Below are positions 1 through 9,368 of a stretch of 64,000 nt of DNA, in pieces; position 1 is the first letter of the stretch; each line of letters starts with the position of its first letter. The notes beneath the pieces are model-generated. The model was not told the DNA's origin. It saw nothing but the letters and a program-made list of their open reading frames with translations, and searched no databases. The DNA comes from Mobilicoccus massiliensis. Lineage in GTDB: Bacteria; Actinomycetota; Actinomycetes; Actinomycetales; Dermatophilaceae. The stretch covers positions 379,299-443,298 of the forward strand of contig NZ_LN651329.1 in assembly GCF_000826525.2 (NCBI RefSeq). Direction: 5' to 3'. The position numbers and the translations under genes were made by a program.

Positions 1-1230
1 GAGGCCGAGTCGGGCTACGCCGTCGTGCTCGACCGGCAGAGCCGGCTGCGGGCCGTGGCCCAGTACCCCGGCTTCGATCCGGCGGACCGCAGCAAGAAGG
101 GCCAGGTGTTCGGCAGCCTGCCGTTCCAGGACACCTTCGAGCCGGGCTCGACCGCCAAAGTCATGTCGATCGGCGCCGCGCTCGCCGAGGGCAAGACCAC
201 CCCGACGACCCTCTACGAGGTGCCCAACCGGCTGCAGCGTTCCGACCCCCGCCCGTTCCGAGACAGCCACGATCACAAGACCCTCGACCTCACGACGGCG
301 GGCATCGTCGCGCAGTCGAGCAACATCGGCACGATCCTCATCGCCGAGCAGATGTCGAAGGCCACCCTCGAGTCCTATTACCGCAAGTTCGGGGTGGGCT
401 CGCAGACGGCCGTGCACTTCCCCGGCGAGAGCGCCGGCATCTTCCCGCCGTCGTCGGAATGGAACGACACGCGTTGGTACACGATCATGTTCGGCCAGGG
501 CGTCGCGATGACCGCGGTGCAGGACGCCGGGGTGTTCCAGGCCATCGCCAACAAGGGGGAGCGCATCTCGCCCACGTTGGTCGAGGGCGAGTACGACGCC
601 GAGGGACGCTTCCATCCCGCCCCGCAGCCCGACCCCGTGCGCGTGCTGCCCGAGAAGGCGGCCGACGAGATGAGCCGCATGCTCGAGATCGTCGTCAGCG
701 AGAGCGGCACCGCCCAGGCCGCCGCGATCCCGGGAGTGCGCATCGCCGGTAAGACCGGAACCGCGCTCGACCAGGTCAAGGGCGGATACGTTTCCTCGTT
801 CATCGGGTACGCCCCGGCCGAGGACCCGCAGTACGTCGTCGCCGTCATCGTCAACAAACCCGGCAAGGGACACCCGATCTACGGCGGCACGGTGGCCGGG
901 CCGGTGTTCCAACAGATCATGTCCTACGCGCTCAAGGAGACCGGTGAGCGGCCGGGGCCGGTCGTGCCCCAGCACTACCCCCTGAACAAGGACGAGCTCG
1001 AGAACGGGATGCCCGAGAACGGCCCGACCCCCGGGTCGATCACGCCGCCGGGCGCGCCGCAGGGCAACCGCACCCCCACGTCCACGACCACGCCGACGAG
1101 GACGCCGGAGGCCTCCGGCACCGAGACTCCAAGCGGGTCGACCTCGGAAACGTCCGACCCCGGTCGCGGGCCGAGCAGCACGTCGAGCGGGCGCACCACC
1201 GATGAAGCACCGGCCCCGACGGGACGGTAG
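1..1230 (+). CDS. ftsI: Peptidoglycan D,D-transpeptidase FtsI (PBP3-type), 5' end outside the window
   Basis: Septal class B penicillin-binding protein that cross-links peptidoglycan at the division site. The frame is open from the first base, so only the C-terminal transpeptidase part is present. All three active-site motifs are visible: STAK, with the nucleophilic Ser codon at 148-150, then SSN in AQSSNIGT, then KTG in AGKTGTALD. The last ~75 residues form a Pro/Thr/Ser/Gly-rich tail (from about base 1010) that looks disordered and is longer than in many FtsI proteins. The stop lies 11 bases before murE, as expected in an actinobacterial dcw cluster. The transpeptidase identity is certain; FtsI rather than another class B PBP is inferred from position. 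Confidence 0.95.
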   Translation, partial: EAESGYAVVLDRQSRLRAVAQYPGFDPADRSKKGQVFGSLPFQDTFEPGSTAKVMSIGAALAEGKTTPTTLYEVPNRLQRSDPRPFRDSHDHKTLDLTTAGIVAQSSNIGTILIAEQMSKATLESYYRKFGVGSQTAVHFPGESAGIFPPSSEWNDTRWYTIMFGQGVAMTAVQDAGVFQAIANKGERISPTLVEGEYDAEGRFHPAPQPDPVRVLPEKAADEMSRMLEIVVSESGTAQAAAIPGVRIAGKTGTALDQVKGGYVSSFIGYAPAEDPQYVVAVIVNKPGKGHPIYGGTVAGPVFQQIMSYALKETGERPGPVVPQHYPLNKDELENGMPENGPTPGSITPPGAPQGNRTPTSTTTPTRTPEASGTETPSGSTSETSDPGRGPSSTSSGRTTDEAPAPTGR

Positions 1231-1241
1231 TTTCGGCCGTG

Positions 1242-2801
1242 ATGACACCTCCTGGACGCCCCCGCGACGTGCTGCCGACCACCGTCGGCAGCCTGACGTC
1301 GCCTCGAATCCGCCTCGTCGGCGACCCCGACGTCACCGTCACCGGCGCGGGTCTCGACAGCCGCACCGTGGTCTCCGGCGACCTCTACGCCGCCCTGCCC
1401 GGCGCCCACGTCCACGGCGCGCGATTCGCCGGCTCGGCACTGGAGGCCGGGGCGCGGGCAGTGCTCACCGACGAGGCCGGGCTGCGCACGATCGAGGAGC
1501 TCGACGCCGTCGTGCCGGCGCTCGTCACGGACGACCCGCGTGCCGTGCTGGGCGAGGTGTCGGCCGAGATCTACGGCCACCCGGCCGGTGAGTTGCGCAG
1601 CGTCGGCATCACCGGCACGAACGGCAAGACCACGACGGCCTACATCCTCGACGGTGCGCTGCGGGCGCTCGGACGTACGACCGGGCTGGTCGGCACGATC
1701 GAGACCCGGATCGCCGACGAGCACATCGCGAGCGTGCGCACGACGCCGGAGTCCTGTGACCTGCAAGGGCTGCTCGCGGTCATGGTCGAGCGCGGCGTCA
1801 CCGACCTGACGATGGAGGTCTCGAGCCACGCACTCGTGCTGCATCGGGTCGACGGGATCGTCTACGACGTCGCGTGCTTCACCAACCTCAGCCAGGACCA
1901 CCTCGACTTCCACCACACGATGGCCGAGTACGCGCGGGCCAAGGCCTCGCTGTTCACGCCCCAGCGGGCCCGACGCGGGATCGTGTGCGTCGACGACGAC
2001 TGGGGGCGCGCGGTGGCCGACGGAGCCACGATCCCGGTCGTCACGGTGTCGAACTCGCGTGAACGAGGGGCCGACTGGGTCATCGACGCCGAGCCCGGAG
2101 CGCAGGAGTTCACCCTCACGGCCGCGTCGCGCGACGACGACGACGTCCTCGCGCTGCGCTCACCGCTGCCCGGCGACTTCAACCGCACGAACACCGCGGT
2201 AGCCGCCCTCGCACTGCTGACCCTCGGCGTCGACCCGCACGAGGTCGAGCGCGCACTGGCGACCGACACGACCGTTCCGGGCCGCGCCGAGAACGTCGAC
2301 CTCGGCGCCGACGCCCCCCGCGCGATCGTCGACTTCGCCCACACCCCCGACGCCGTGACCTCCGTGCTCGAGGCGCTGCGACCCGGCACGAACGGGCCGC
2401 TCGTCGCCGTGCTCGGTGCGGGCGGAGACCGCGACCCGGGCAAGCGCGCGGCCATGGGCCGGGCGGCCGCATCGTGGGCCGACCACGTCGTCGTCACCGA
2501 CGACAACCCCCGGCACGAGGACCCGGCGGCCATCCGCGCCGCCGTGCTCGCCGGCGCCCGCGAGGCGCTCGCGGAGGACGCCGCATCGGCGGGAACCGCG
2601 ATGGCGAGCACGGCCGAGGCGGTCGACGGTCGCGAGGCCGCGATCGAGACCGCCCTGCGGCTCGCGCGTCCCGCCGGCACGATCGCCGTGCTCGGCAAGG
2701 GCCACGAGACCGGCCAGCAGATCGGCGACCACGTCCACCCCTACGACGACCGCGAGGCCGTGCGGCGGGCGTGGCAACGCATCGCAGGAGAGACCCGATG
2801 A
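1242..2801 (+). CDS. murE: UDP-MurNAc-L-Ala-D-Glu ligase MurE, diaminopimelate-adding type
   Basis: Cytoplasmic ATP-dependent ligase that adds the third residue of the peptidoglycan stem peptide. The P-loop GTNGKTTT sits near residue 125, followed by the central Mur domain and the C-terminal ligase domain. The substrate-selecting loop reads DNPRHEDP. DNPR is the signature of diaminopimelate-adding MurE, whereas lysine enzymes differ there, so a DAP peptidoglycan is predicted; the motif does not separate meso- from LL-DAP. Length (519 residues) is normal. An in-frame GTG at 1239 directly precedes the chosen ATG, and TAGTTT at 1228-1233 could be a -10 box for an internal leaderless start. The stop overlaps the murF start (ATGA). 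Confidence 0.97.
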   Translation: MTPPGRPRDVLPTTVGSLTSPRIRLVGDPDVTVTGAGLDSRTVVSGDLYAALPGAHVHGARFAGSALEAGARAVLTDEAGLRTIEELDAVVPALVTDDPRAVLGEVSAEIYGHPAGELRSVGITGTNGKTTTAYILDGALRALGRTTGLVGTIETRIADEHIASVRTTPESCDLQGLLAVMVERGVTDLTMEVSSHALVLHRVDGIVYDVACFTNLSQDHLDFHHTMAEYARAKASLFTPQRARRGIVCVDDDWGRAVADGATIPVVTVSNSRERGADWVIDAEPGAQEFTLTAASRDDDDVLALRSPLPGDFNRTNTAVAALALLTLGVDPHEVERALATDTTVPGRAENVDLGADAPRAIVDFAHTPDAVTSVLEALRPGTNGPLVAVLGAGGDRDPGKRAAMGRAAASWADHVVVTDDNPRHEDPAAIRAAVLAGAREALAEDAASAGTAMASTAEAVDGREAAIETALRLARPAGTIAVLGKGHETGQQIGDHVHPYDDREAVRRAWQRIAGETR

Positions 2802-4213
2802 TCCCCCTCACCCTCGCCGAGGTCGCCGGCATCACCGGCGGCACGGTGCACGGTCCGAACGGAGGCACGGCCTCCGACGAGACCGGACGCATCGTCCTCG
2901 ACGGCCCGGTCGTCACCGACTCTCGCGAGGCGGGGCCGGGATCCTTGTACGTCGCCCGCATCGGCGAGCACGCCGACGGGCACGTCTACACCGGTGGCGC
3001 GAGGTCCGCCGGCGCGGTGGCGGCACTCGTGACGCGACCCGTCGAGGAACTGCCGTACGTCCTGGTCACCGACGTGCAGGAGGCGTTCGCCGCGCTCGCG
3101 GCGGAGGTCGTGCGGCGGCGCGTCGAACAGGGGATGGTCGTCGTCGGCATCACCGGGTCCTCCGGCAAGACGACGACCAAGGACCTGCTCGCCCACGTGC
3201 TCTCGGGCCACGGCGAGACCGTCGCCAATGTCGGCTCGCTCAACTCCGAGGTGGGCGTCCCCCTCACCGTGTGCCGAGTCACCCCGACGACGCAGGTGCT
3301 GATCGTCGAGATGGGGGCCCGAGGTCTGGGCCACATCGACTACCTCACGCGCATGGCCCCGCCACGCATCGGCATCGAGCTCAACGTCGGCTCCGCGCAT
3401 CTGGGGGAGTTCGGCTCCCGCGAGGTCATCGCGCGGGCCAAGACCGAGCTCGTCGCCGCCCTTCCCGCCGACGGGCTCGCGGTGCTCAACGCGGACGACC
3501 CCCTCGTGCGGGCCATGGCGACCGAGACGGCGGCCCGCGTCTGTCTCACCGGACGCAGCGAGGACGCCCACGTGCGCGCGACCGACGTGCGCCTCGATGC
3601 GAGCGGAGCCCCCTCGTTCACGCTCCACGTCGACGATCGTGCGGTCCCCGTCGCACTCGCGATGCTCGGCGAGCACCAGGTCGACAACGCGCTGCCGGTC
3701 GTCGCGACCGCGCTCGAGATCGGCATGGACCTCGACGCCGTCGTCGAACGCCTCGAGAGCGCCCGCCCCGGCAGCCGCTGGCGCATGGAGCGCACCGAGC
3801 GGCCCGACGGTGTCGTCGTCGTCAACGACGCGTACAACGCCAACCCCGACTCGATGGCCGCCGCCCTGCGCACCCTCGCGCGCATGACCCGCACGGGCCG
3901 TGCCGTCGCCGTCCTCGGCGCGATGTACGAGCTCGGACCCGATTCTGCGGCCGAGCACGAGCGCATGGGCCGGCTCGCCGGTGAACTCGGCCTCGACGCC
4001 GTCGTCGCCGTCGCCCCGGACGCGGCCGCGATCGCCCTCGGCGCCGAGCGTGGCGGAGTGGATCTCGTGCGCCGCGTCGACACCCTGGACGCCGCTCACG
4101 AACTCCTCGACGACCAGCTGCGACCCGGCGACGTCGTCCTCCTCAAGTCGAGCAGGGATGCGGGACTCCGCCTCCTCGGCGACCGTCTGACCGCCCAGGA
4201 GGTCTCCTCATGA
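2798..4213 (+). CDS. murF: UDP-MurNAc-tripeptide:D-Ala-D-Ala ligase MurF
   Basis: Adds the D-Ala-D-Ala dipeptide to the UDP-MurNAc tripeptide, the last cytoplasmic step before MraY. The protein starts [15 protein letters not shown], has the P-loop [12 protein letters not shown] near residue 115, and shows the MurF signature [11 protein letters not shown] in the C-terminal half. Its 471 residues are typical. The reading frame stays open upstream through murE, but the ATG at 2798 overlaps the murE stop by four bases and begins at the conserved N-terminus, so the upstream extension is discarded. It overlaps mraY by four bases, giving tight translational coupling in the wall-synthesis block. Confidence 0.97.
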   Translation: MIPLTLAEVAGITGGTVHGPNGGTASDETGRIVLDGPVVTDSREAGPGSLYVARIGEHADGHVYTGGARSAGAVAALVTRPVEELPYVLVTDVQEAFAALAAEVVRRRVEQGMVVVGITGSSGKTTTKDLLAHVLSGHGETVANVGSLNSEVGVPLTVCRVTPTTQVLIVEMGARGLGHIDYLTRMAPPRIGIELNVGSAHLGEFGSREVIARAKTELVAALPADGLAVLNADDPLVRAMATETAARVCLTGRSEDAHVRATDVRLDASGAPSFTLHVDDRAVPVALAMLGEHQVDNALPVVATALEIGMDLDAVVERLESARPGSRWRMERTERPDGVVVVNDAYNANPDSMAAALRTLARMTRTGRAVAVLGAMYELGPDSAAEHERMGRLAGELGLDAVVAVAPDAAAIALGAERGGVDLVRRVDTLDAAHELLDDQLRPGDVVLLKSSRDAGLRLLGDRLTAQEVSS

Positions 4214-5304
4214 AGCCCGTGCTCGCCGCCACGGCGATCTCGCTCGTCGTCGCGCTGTTCGGCACGCCGCTGTTCATCAAGTTCCTCGTGCGGCGCGGCT
4301 ACGGCCAGTTCATCCGCGACGACGGCCCGACGACCCACCACACCAAACGCGGCACGCCGACGATGGGTGGCGCGGTCATCATCGGGGCCACGATGGCCGG
4401 GTACTTCCTCGCCCACCTCGTCACGGTCACCCCGCTGTCGGCGAGCGCCCTGCTCGTCATGTTCCTCATGGTCGGGATGGGGTTCGTGGGGTTCGCCGAC
4501 GACTTCATCAAGATCAGCAAGGCCCGCAGCCTCGGCCTGCGCTCGTGGCAGAAGCTCGTCGGGCAGGTGAGCGTCGGCACGGTGTTCGCGGTGCTCGCCC
4601 TCACCCTGAGCAACGAGCGGGGCATCACCCCGGCCTCGACCCGGCTCTCGTTCCTGCACGACCTGCCGGTCGACCTCTTCCTCTGGGGGCCCGTGGTCGG
4701 GTTCGTCCTGTTCGTGCTGTGGATCAACCTGCTCATCGCGGGCACGAGCAACGGCGTCAACCTCACCGACGGCCTCGACGGGCTCGCGACCGGGGCGACC
4801 GTGCTGGTCAGCGGCGCGTACGTGCTCATCGGCATCTGGCAGTTCAACCAGCGGTGCTCGCGGCTGGGGGCGAACACGGCCCTGTGCTACGAGACCCCGC
4901 ACCCGCTCGACCTCGCGATCTTCGCGGCCGCGCTCATGGGCGCCTGTGTCGGGTTCCTCTGGTGGAACGCCTCGCCGGCCAAGATCTTCATGGGTGACAC
5001 CGGCTCACTCGCCCTCGGCGGCGCGCTCGCGGGTCTTGCGATCACGACCCGCACCGAGCTGCTCATGATCATCCTCGGCGGCCTGTTCGTCATCATCACG
5101 ATGTCGGTGATCATCCAGGTCGCCTCGTTCAAGATGACCGGCAAACGTGTCTTCCGTATGGCGCCGCTGCAGCACCACTTCGAGCTCAAGGGCTGGAACG
5201 AGGTGACGATCGTCATCCGCTTCTGGATCGTCGCCGGAGTCTGCGTCGGGTTCGCACTCGCGCTCTTCTACACCCCGTGGATCGTCGTCGGGGGCACGTT
5301 GTGA
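4210..5304 (+). CDS. mraY: Phospho-MurNAc-pentapeptide transferase MraY
   Basis: Integral membrane enzyme that transfers phospho-MurNAc-pentapeptide to undecaprenyl phosphate, forming lipid I. About ten hydrophobic helices are evident in 364 residues. Family motifs are present: [10 protein letters not shown] near residue 45, FADDFIK with the Mg-binding Asp pair, and [12 protein letters not shown], in which Asp residues bind the nucleotide. The C-terminal [10 protein letters not shown] motif is also intact. The start codon overlaps the murF stop by four bases, and murD starts inside the last codons of this gene. Confidence 0.97.
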   Translation: MKPVLAATAISLVVALFGTPLFIKFLVRRGYGQFIRDDGPTTHHTKRGTPTMGGAVIIGATMAGYFLAHLVTVTPLSASALLVMFLMVGMGFVGFADDFIKISKARSLGLRSWQKLVGQVSVGTVFAVLALTLSNERGITPASTRLSFLHDLPVDLFLWGPVVGFVLFVLWINLLIAGTSNGVNLTDGLDGLATGATVLVSGAYVLIGIWQFNQRCSRLGANTALCYETPHPLDLAIFAAALMGACVGFLWWNASPAKIFMGDTGSLALGGALAGLAITTRTELLMIILGGLFVIITMSVIIQVASFKMTGKRVFRMAPLQHHFELKGWNEVTIVIRFWIVAGVCVGFALALFYTPWIVVGGTL

Positions 5305-6830
5305 CCGAGCACGTGACGCACGTGGCCTGCGGTGAGACTCCGCCGGGTCACGGACCCCTCGACCACGCCGGCGCCGAGTGGGCGGGGTTGCGCGTCCTCG
5401 TCACCGGTCTCGGGGTGAGCGGGTTCGCCGCCGCCGACGCCCTGCTCGAGCGCGGCGCGGTGGTGCGGGCCGTGGATTCCGGGGAGTCCGAGCAGCTCAC
5501 CGAGCGCTGCCGGATCCTCGAGATCCTCGGCGCCGAGCTCGTCCTCGCGGGCGACGCCCGAGCCGCGCTCGAGGAGTCGGAGTCCTCCGAGGCGATGGAT
5601 CGGCTGCTCGACGGCGTCGAGCTCGTCGTCACCTCGCCGGGCTGGCGGCCGAGCTCGCCGGTGTTCGTCGCCGCCGCCGCCCGTGGCATCCCCGTGTGGG
5701 GCGAGGTCGAGCTCGCGTGGCGCATGCGACCCGAGGGCGCCGCGCCGTGGGTGACGATCACCGGCACCAACGGCAAGACGACGACCGTGCAGATGCTCGA
5801 CGCCATCTTCACCGCGGCCGGCCTGCGCAGCCGGGCCGTCGGCAACGTCGGCACCCCGATCATGGAGGCCGTGCTCGACCCGCAGCCCTACGACGTGCTC
5901 GCCGTCGAGCTCTCGAGCTTCCAACTGCACTGGCAGCGGTCGGTCTCCCCGCTGGCCTCGGCGTGCCTCAACGTCGCACCCGACCACGTCGACTGGCACG
6001 GCTCCCTCGAGGAGTACCGGGCCGCCAAGGGGCGCGTCTACGAGAACACCCACGTCGCGTGCGTCTACAACGTGCAGGACCCGATGACCGAGCAACTCGT
6101 CGTCGACGCCGACGTCGTCGAGGGCTGCCGGGCGGTCGGGTTCACACTCGGCACACCGGGGCTGTCGATGGTGGGTGTGGTCGAGGGCATCCTCGCCGAC
6201 CGCGCCTTCGTCGAGAACCGGCAGACCTCGGCCGCCGAGCTCGGCACCGTCGCCGACCTGCGGCGGGGCACCGTCGACCCGCCGGCCCACGTCGTCGCCA
6301 ACGCCCTCGCCGCGGCCGCTCTCGCCCGAGCCGCGGGAGTGAGCCCCGTCGCGGTACGCGACGGACTGCGGGCCTTCACCCCCGAAGCCCACCGCATCGC
6401 CGAGGTGGCGGTCGAGGGCGACGTCACGTGGATCGACGATTCGAAGGCCACCAATCCGCACGCCGCGGCGGCCTCGCTGCGGGCGTTCGATCCGGTGGTC
6501 TGGATCGCCGGCGGCCTGCTCAAGGGCGCCGACGTCGACGAACTCGTCGCCGAGAACGCCGGCCGGCTGCGCGGCGTCGTCCTCCTCGGGCGCGACCGGG
6601 CGCGGATCGCCGAGGCGCTCGCCCGACACGCCCCGGACGTCCCGACGATCGACGTCGCCACCACCGACACTGGGGCGATGGCCGAGGTCGTCGACGCGGC
6701 CGCCACGCTCGCCCGCCCCGGTGATGTCGTGCTGCTCGCGCCGGCCGCGGCCTCGATGGACATGTTCCGCAACTACGAGGTGCGTGGCGAACGATTCGCC
6801 GAGGCCGTGCGCGCCCGGCTGGGACGCTGA
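5301..6830 (+). CDS. murD: UDP-MurNAc-L-Ala:D-Glu ligase MurD
   Basis: Cytoplasmic ligase adding D-glutamate to UDP-MurNAc-L-Ala. An N-terminal Rossmann motif ([19 protein letters not shown]) is followed by the P-loop [13 protein letters not shown] and by the Mur-family [12 protein letters not shown] segment in the C-terminal part. I chose the GTG at 5301 because it overlaps the mraY stop (GTGA), while an upstream in-frame ATG at 5277 lies inside mraY. It gives 509 residues, slightly long because of about 30 poorly conserved N-terminal residues. A 115-base gap to ftsW follows, the first real break in this part of the cluster. Confidence 0.96.
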   Translation: MTEHVTHVACGETPPGHGPLDHAGAEWAGLRVLVTGLGVSGFAAADALLERGAVVRAVDSGESEQLTERCRILEILGAELVLAGDARAALEESESSEAMDRLLDGVELVVTSPGWRPSSPVFVAAAARGIPVWGEVELAWRMRPEGAAPWVTITGTNGKTTTVQMLDAIFTAAGLRSRAVGNVGTPIMEAVLDPQPYDVLAVELSSFQLHWQRSVSPLASACLNVAPDHVDWHGSLEEYRAAKGRVYENTHVACVYNVQDPMTEQLVVDADVVEGCRAVGFTLGTPGLSMVGVVEGILADRAFVENRQTSAAELGTVADLRRGTVDPPAHVVANALAAAALARAAGVSPVAVRDGLRAFTPEAHRIAEVAVEGDVTWIDDSKATNPHAAAASLRAFDPVVWIAGGLLKGADVDELVAENAGRLRGVVLLGRDRARIAEALARHAPDVPTIDVATTDTGAMAEVVDAAATLARPGDVVLLAPAAASMDMFRNYEVRGERFAEAVRARLGR

Positions 6831-6867
6831 CCGACACCACCCACCCCACGACGAGCGACGAACGCCG

Positions 6868-6914
6868 ACCACGACCCAGAACCCACGACACGGAACCCAC
6901 GACCCAGGACCCGA
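6868..6914. repeat. Short degenerate GAACCCACGAC repeats in the murD-ftsW gap
   Basis: The gap between murD and ftsW contains several near copies of an 8-11 base unit (ACGACCC / GAACCCACGA / CAGGACCC) in a row. It is low-complexity, purine-poor DNA with no open frame of interest. It may be slippage-generated spacer or a transcript segment; no function can be assigned from sequence. Confidence 0.5.
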
Positions 6915-6945
6915 ACTCGCGCGACGAGAGGAGAGGAGGCGAGCG

Positions 6946-8289
6946 ATGAGCACCGCCACACGCCGGCCGTCGACGGCCTCGCGCCCCGGCGACGAGGGGG
7001 GAGCGCCTCCGGAGGCCCACCCGTTCTGGGCCCGGCTGGAATCCCCGCTGTCCACGTACTACCTGCTCATCGCGGTCGTCTCGAGTCTCACGCTCATCGG
7101 GCTGGTCGTCGTGCTCTCCGCGTCGTCGGTCGCCTCGCTCGTGCAGGACGACTCGCCGTACAGCCTGTTCGGCCGGCAGGCGATGTTCGCCGTCCTCGGC
7201 ACGATCGGCGCCGTCGTCGCGAGCCGCATCCCGGTGCCGTTGTGGAAGCGGTTGGCCCTGCCCGCGTTCGTCATCGCCGTGCTGCTCCAGCTCCTCGTCT
7301 TCGTGCCCGGCCTCGGCGTCACGGTCAACGGCAACCGCAACTGGGTCTCCCTCGCAGGGGTGCGCCTGCAGCCCTCCGAACTCGGCAAGTTCGCCCTCGT
7401 GCTCTGCTGCGCCCTCGGCCTGGCCACCAAACGCCGGCGGCTGCACCAGTGGCAGCACGTCGTCGTGCCCGCGCTCGTGCCGTTCGGGGCCGTCATCGTC
7501 GGCCTCGTGCTGCTCGGCCGCGATCTCGGCACCTCGCTCATCCTGCTCGCGATCATCGCGGGCATGCTGTGGGCGGCCGGGGTCTCGTGGAAGCTGTTCG
7601 CCGCGGCCGGTGGCCTGGGCGCCGGCCTCGTCGCCCTCATGGTGCTCCTCAGCGGCAACCGCATGGACCGCATCGACCAGTGGCTCAACTGCACCGACGT
7701 CCACCAGTGTTGGCAGACCCGGCACGGCCAGTTCGCCCTCGCCGACGGCGGCCTCGTCGGTCGCGGCCTCGGGGCCAGTGTCGAGAAGTGGTTGTGGCTG
7801 CCCGAACCGCACAACGACTTCATCTTCGCGATCATCGGCGAAGAGCTCGGGCTCGGCGGGACCCTGCTCATCCTCGTGCTCTACGCCCTGCTGGCCGTCG
7901 CCTGCTACCGCGTGGTCCTGCGCGCCGACGACCAGTTCGTGCGCCTCGCGACGACCGGCGTCATGGTGTGGATCCTCATCCAGGCGATGATCAACATCGG
8001 CTCGGTCATCGGACTGCTGCCCGTCATCGGCGTTCCGCTGCCGCTCGTCTCCGCAGGCGGGTCGGCGCTCGTCACCAACCTTGCGGCCCTCGGCATGGTC
8101 ATCGCGTTCGCGCGTCATGAGCCGGCATGCAGGCGGGCCCTCGCGTCTCGTCCGGGCCGGTGGGGTCGGGCCGTGCAGGGGCTGCGTAAGCGGCGCTCGG
8201 CACCGAAGAACCCGCAGGCGAAGAAAGTCGGCCGTCAGGGCTCGCCGGCCAGGGCCGTCACCTCGATCGACAAGCGAAAGGGGCGCTGA
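6946..8289 (+). CDS. ftsW: Lipid II polymerase / SEDS protein FtsW
   Basis: SEDS-family glycosyltransferase that polymerises lipid II at the septum together with FtsI. About ten transmembrane segments are seen from residue ~35 onward. The long extracellular loop and the SEDS signatures ELGKFALVL, GRDLGTSLIL, PEPHNDFIFAIIGEELG and the closing LPLVSAGGSAL motif are present. A strong Shine-Dalgarno, GAGAGGAGG, lies just upstream of the ATG at 6946 and fixes the start; a longer in-frame extension back into murD is ignored. The C-terminal ~50 residues are a basic cytoplasmic tail rich in Arg and Lys. Length is 447 residues. The stop overlaps the murG ATG. Confidence 0.96.
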   Translation: MSTATRRPSTASRPGDEGGAPPEAHPFWARLESPLSTYYLLIAVVSSLTLIGLVVVLSASSVASLVQDDSPYSLFGRQAMFAVLGTIGAVVASRIPVPLWKRLALPAFVIAVLLQLLVFVPGLGVTVNGNRNWVSLAGVRLQPSELGKFALVLCCALGLATKRRRLHQWQHVVVPALVPFGAVIVGLVLLGRDLGTSLILLAIIAGMLWAAGVSWKLFAAAGGLGAGLVALMVLLSGNRMDRIDQWLNCTDVHQCWQTRHGQFALADGGLVGRGLGASVEKWLWLPEPHNDFIFAIIGEELGLGGTLLILVLYALLAVACYRVVLRADDQFVRLATTGVMVWILIQAMINIGSVIGLLPVIGVPLPLVSAGGSALVTNLAALGMVIAFARHEPACRRALASRPGRWGRAVQGLRKRRSAPKNPQAKKVGRQGSPARAVTSIDKRKGR

Positions 8290-9368
8290 TGCGTTCCGTC
8301 GTCCTCGCCGGAGGGGGATCGGCGGGCCACGTCTCGCCGTTGCTCGCCCTCGCCGACTGCCTGCGCCGCCGCCATCCTCAGGTCGCGATCACCGCACTCG
8401 GAACGGCCACCGGCCTGGAGTCCCGGCTGGTTCCCGCCCGGGGATACCCGCTGGCCACCCTGCCCAAGGTCGTCTTCCCGCGTCGCCCCGGAGCCGACGT
8501 GCTCCGCCTGCCCGGGCGCCTCGCGGAGGCCGTGCGCGCCGCCGACCGCGTGGTGCGCGACACCGACGTCGTCGTCGGGTTCGGAGGCTACGTCGCGAGC
8601 CCCGCCTACCTCGCCGCTCGTCGTCGCCGCGTGCCGATCGTCGTCCACGAGCAGAACGCCCGCCCGGGGCTCGCCAACAAGCTGGGCGGTCGGCTCACCT
8701 CGCACGTCGGCGTGACCTTTCCGCACACGCCGCTGCCGCACGCCACGGTCGTCGGCATGCCCCTGCGCCGAGAGATCGCCGACCTCGACCGCGCCGCGCT
8801 GCGCGCCGAGGCCCTCGCGCACTACGGTCTCGAGGCCGACAGGCCCACGCTGCTCGTGACGGGCGGATCGCTCGGCGCCAAACGTCTCAACGACGCGTTC
8901 GGAGCCGCGGCCCAACGCATCCGCGCCGCGGGCATCCAGACGATCCACCTGTGCGGCCGGGGCAAGGAGTTCGACGCGCCCACGGGCCCCGGCCCCGCCT
9001 ATGTCGTTCGCGAGTACGCCGACCGCATGGAACTCGCCTACGCCGCCGCCGACCTCGTCGTCGCCCGCTCGGGTGCGAACACGGTGTGCGAGCTCACGGC
9101 GGTCGGACTGCCGGCAGTGTTCGTGCCGCTGCCGATCGGCAACGGCGAACAGCGTGTCAACGCGGCCGAGGTGGTGGCCGCCGGTGGTGCCGAGCTCGTC
9201 GACGACGCCGAGCTCACCGCCGAGCGCGCCCTCTCGGAGGTCGTGCCGCTGCTCACCGATCCGGAGACCCTCTCGGCCATGGCGGCGGCATCGGCCTCGT
9301 GCGGGCAACGCGATGCCGACGAGTTGCTGGCCGACCTCGTCGAGACCGCCGGAGGTCGGCGCCCGTGA
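8289..9368 (+). CDS. murG: UDP-GlcNAc:lipid I GlcNAc transferase MurG
   Basis: Membrane-associated GT-B glycosyltransferase that converts lipid I to lipid II. The N-terminal glycine-rich loop GGGSAGHVSPLLALAD near residue 8 and the second-domain GGSLGAKRLND loop are diagnostic. The sugar-donor region ARSGANTVCELTAVGLPAVFVPLP is also intact. It has 359 residues, the normal length. The ATG overlaps the ftsW stop by one base and the gene overlaps murC by four bases. Confidence 0.97.
   Translation: MRSVVLAGGGSAGHVSPLLALADCLRRRHPQVAITALGTATGLESRLVPARGYPLATLPKVVFPRRPGADVLRLPGRLAEAVRAADRVVRDTDVVVGFGGYVASPAYLAARRRRVPIVVHEQNARPGLANKLGGRLTSHVGVTFPHTPLPHATVVGMPLRREIADLDRAALRAEALAHYGLEADRPTLLVTGGSLGAKRLNDAFGAAAQRIRAAGIQTIHLCGRGKEFDAPTGPGPAYVVREYADRMELAYAAADLVVARSGANTVCELTAVGLPAVFVPLPIGNGEQRVNAAEVVAAGGAELVDDAELTAERALSEVVPLLTDPETLSAMAAASASCGQRDADELLADLVETAGGRRP

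Noticed and set aside
5268..7055. A 595-codon minus-strand frame across murD and the ftsW start
   Set aside because: Antisense of two clear dcw genes; composition is that of a shadow frame.
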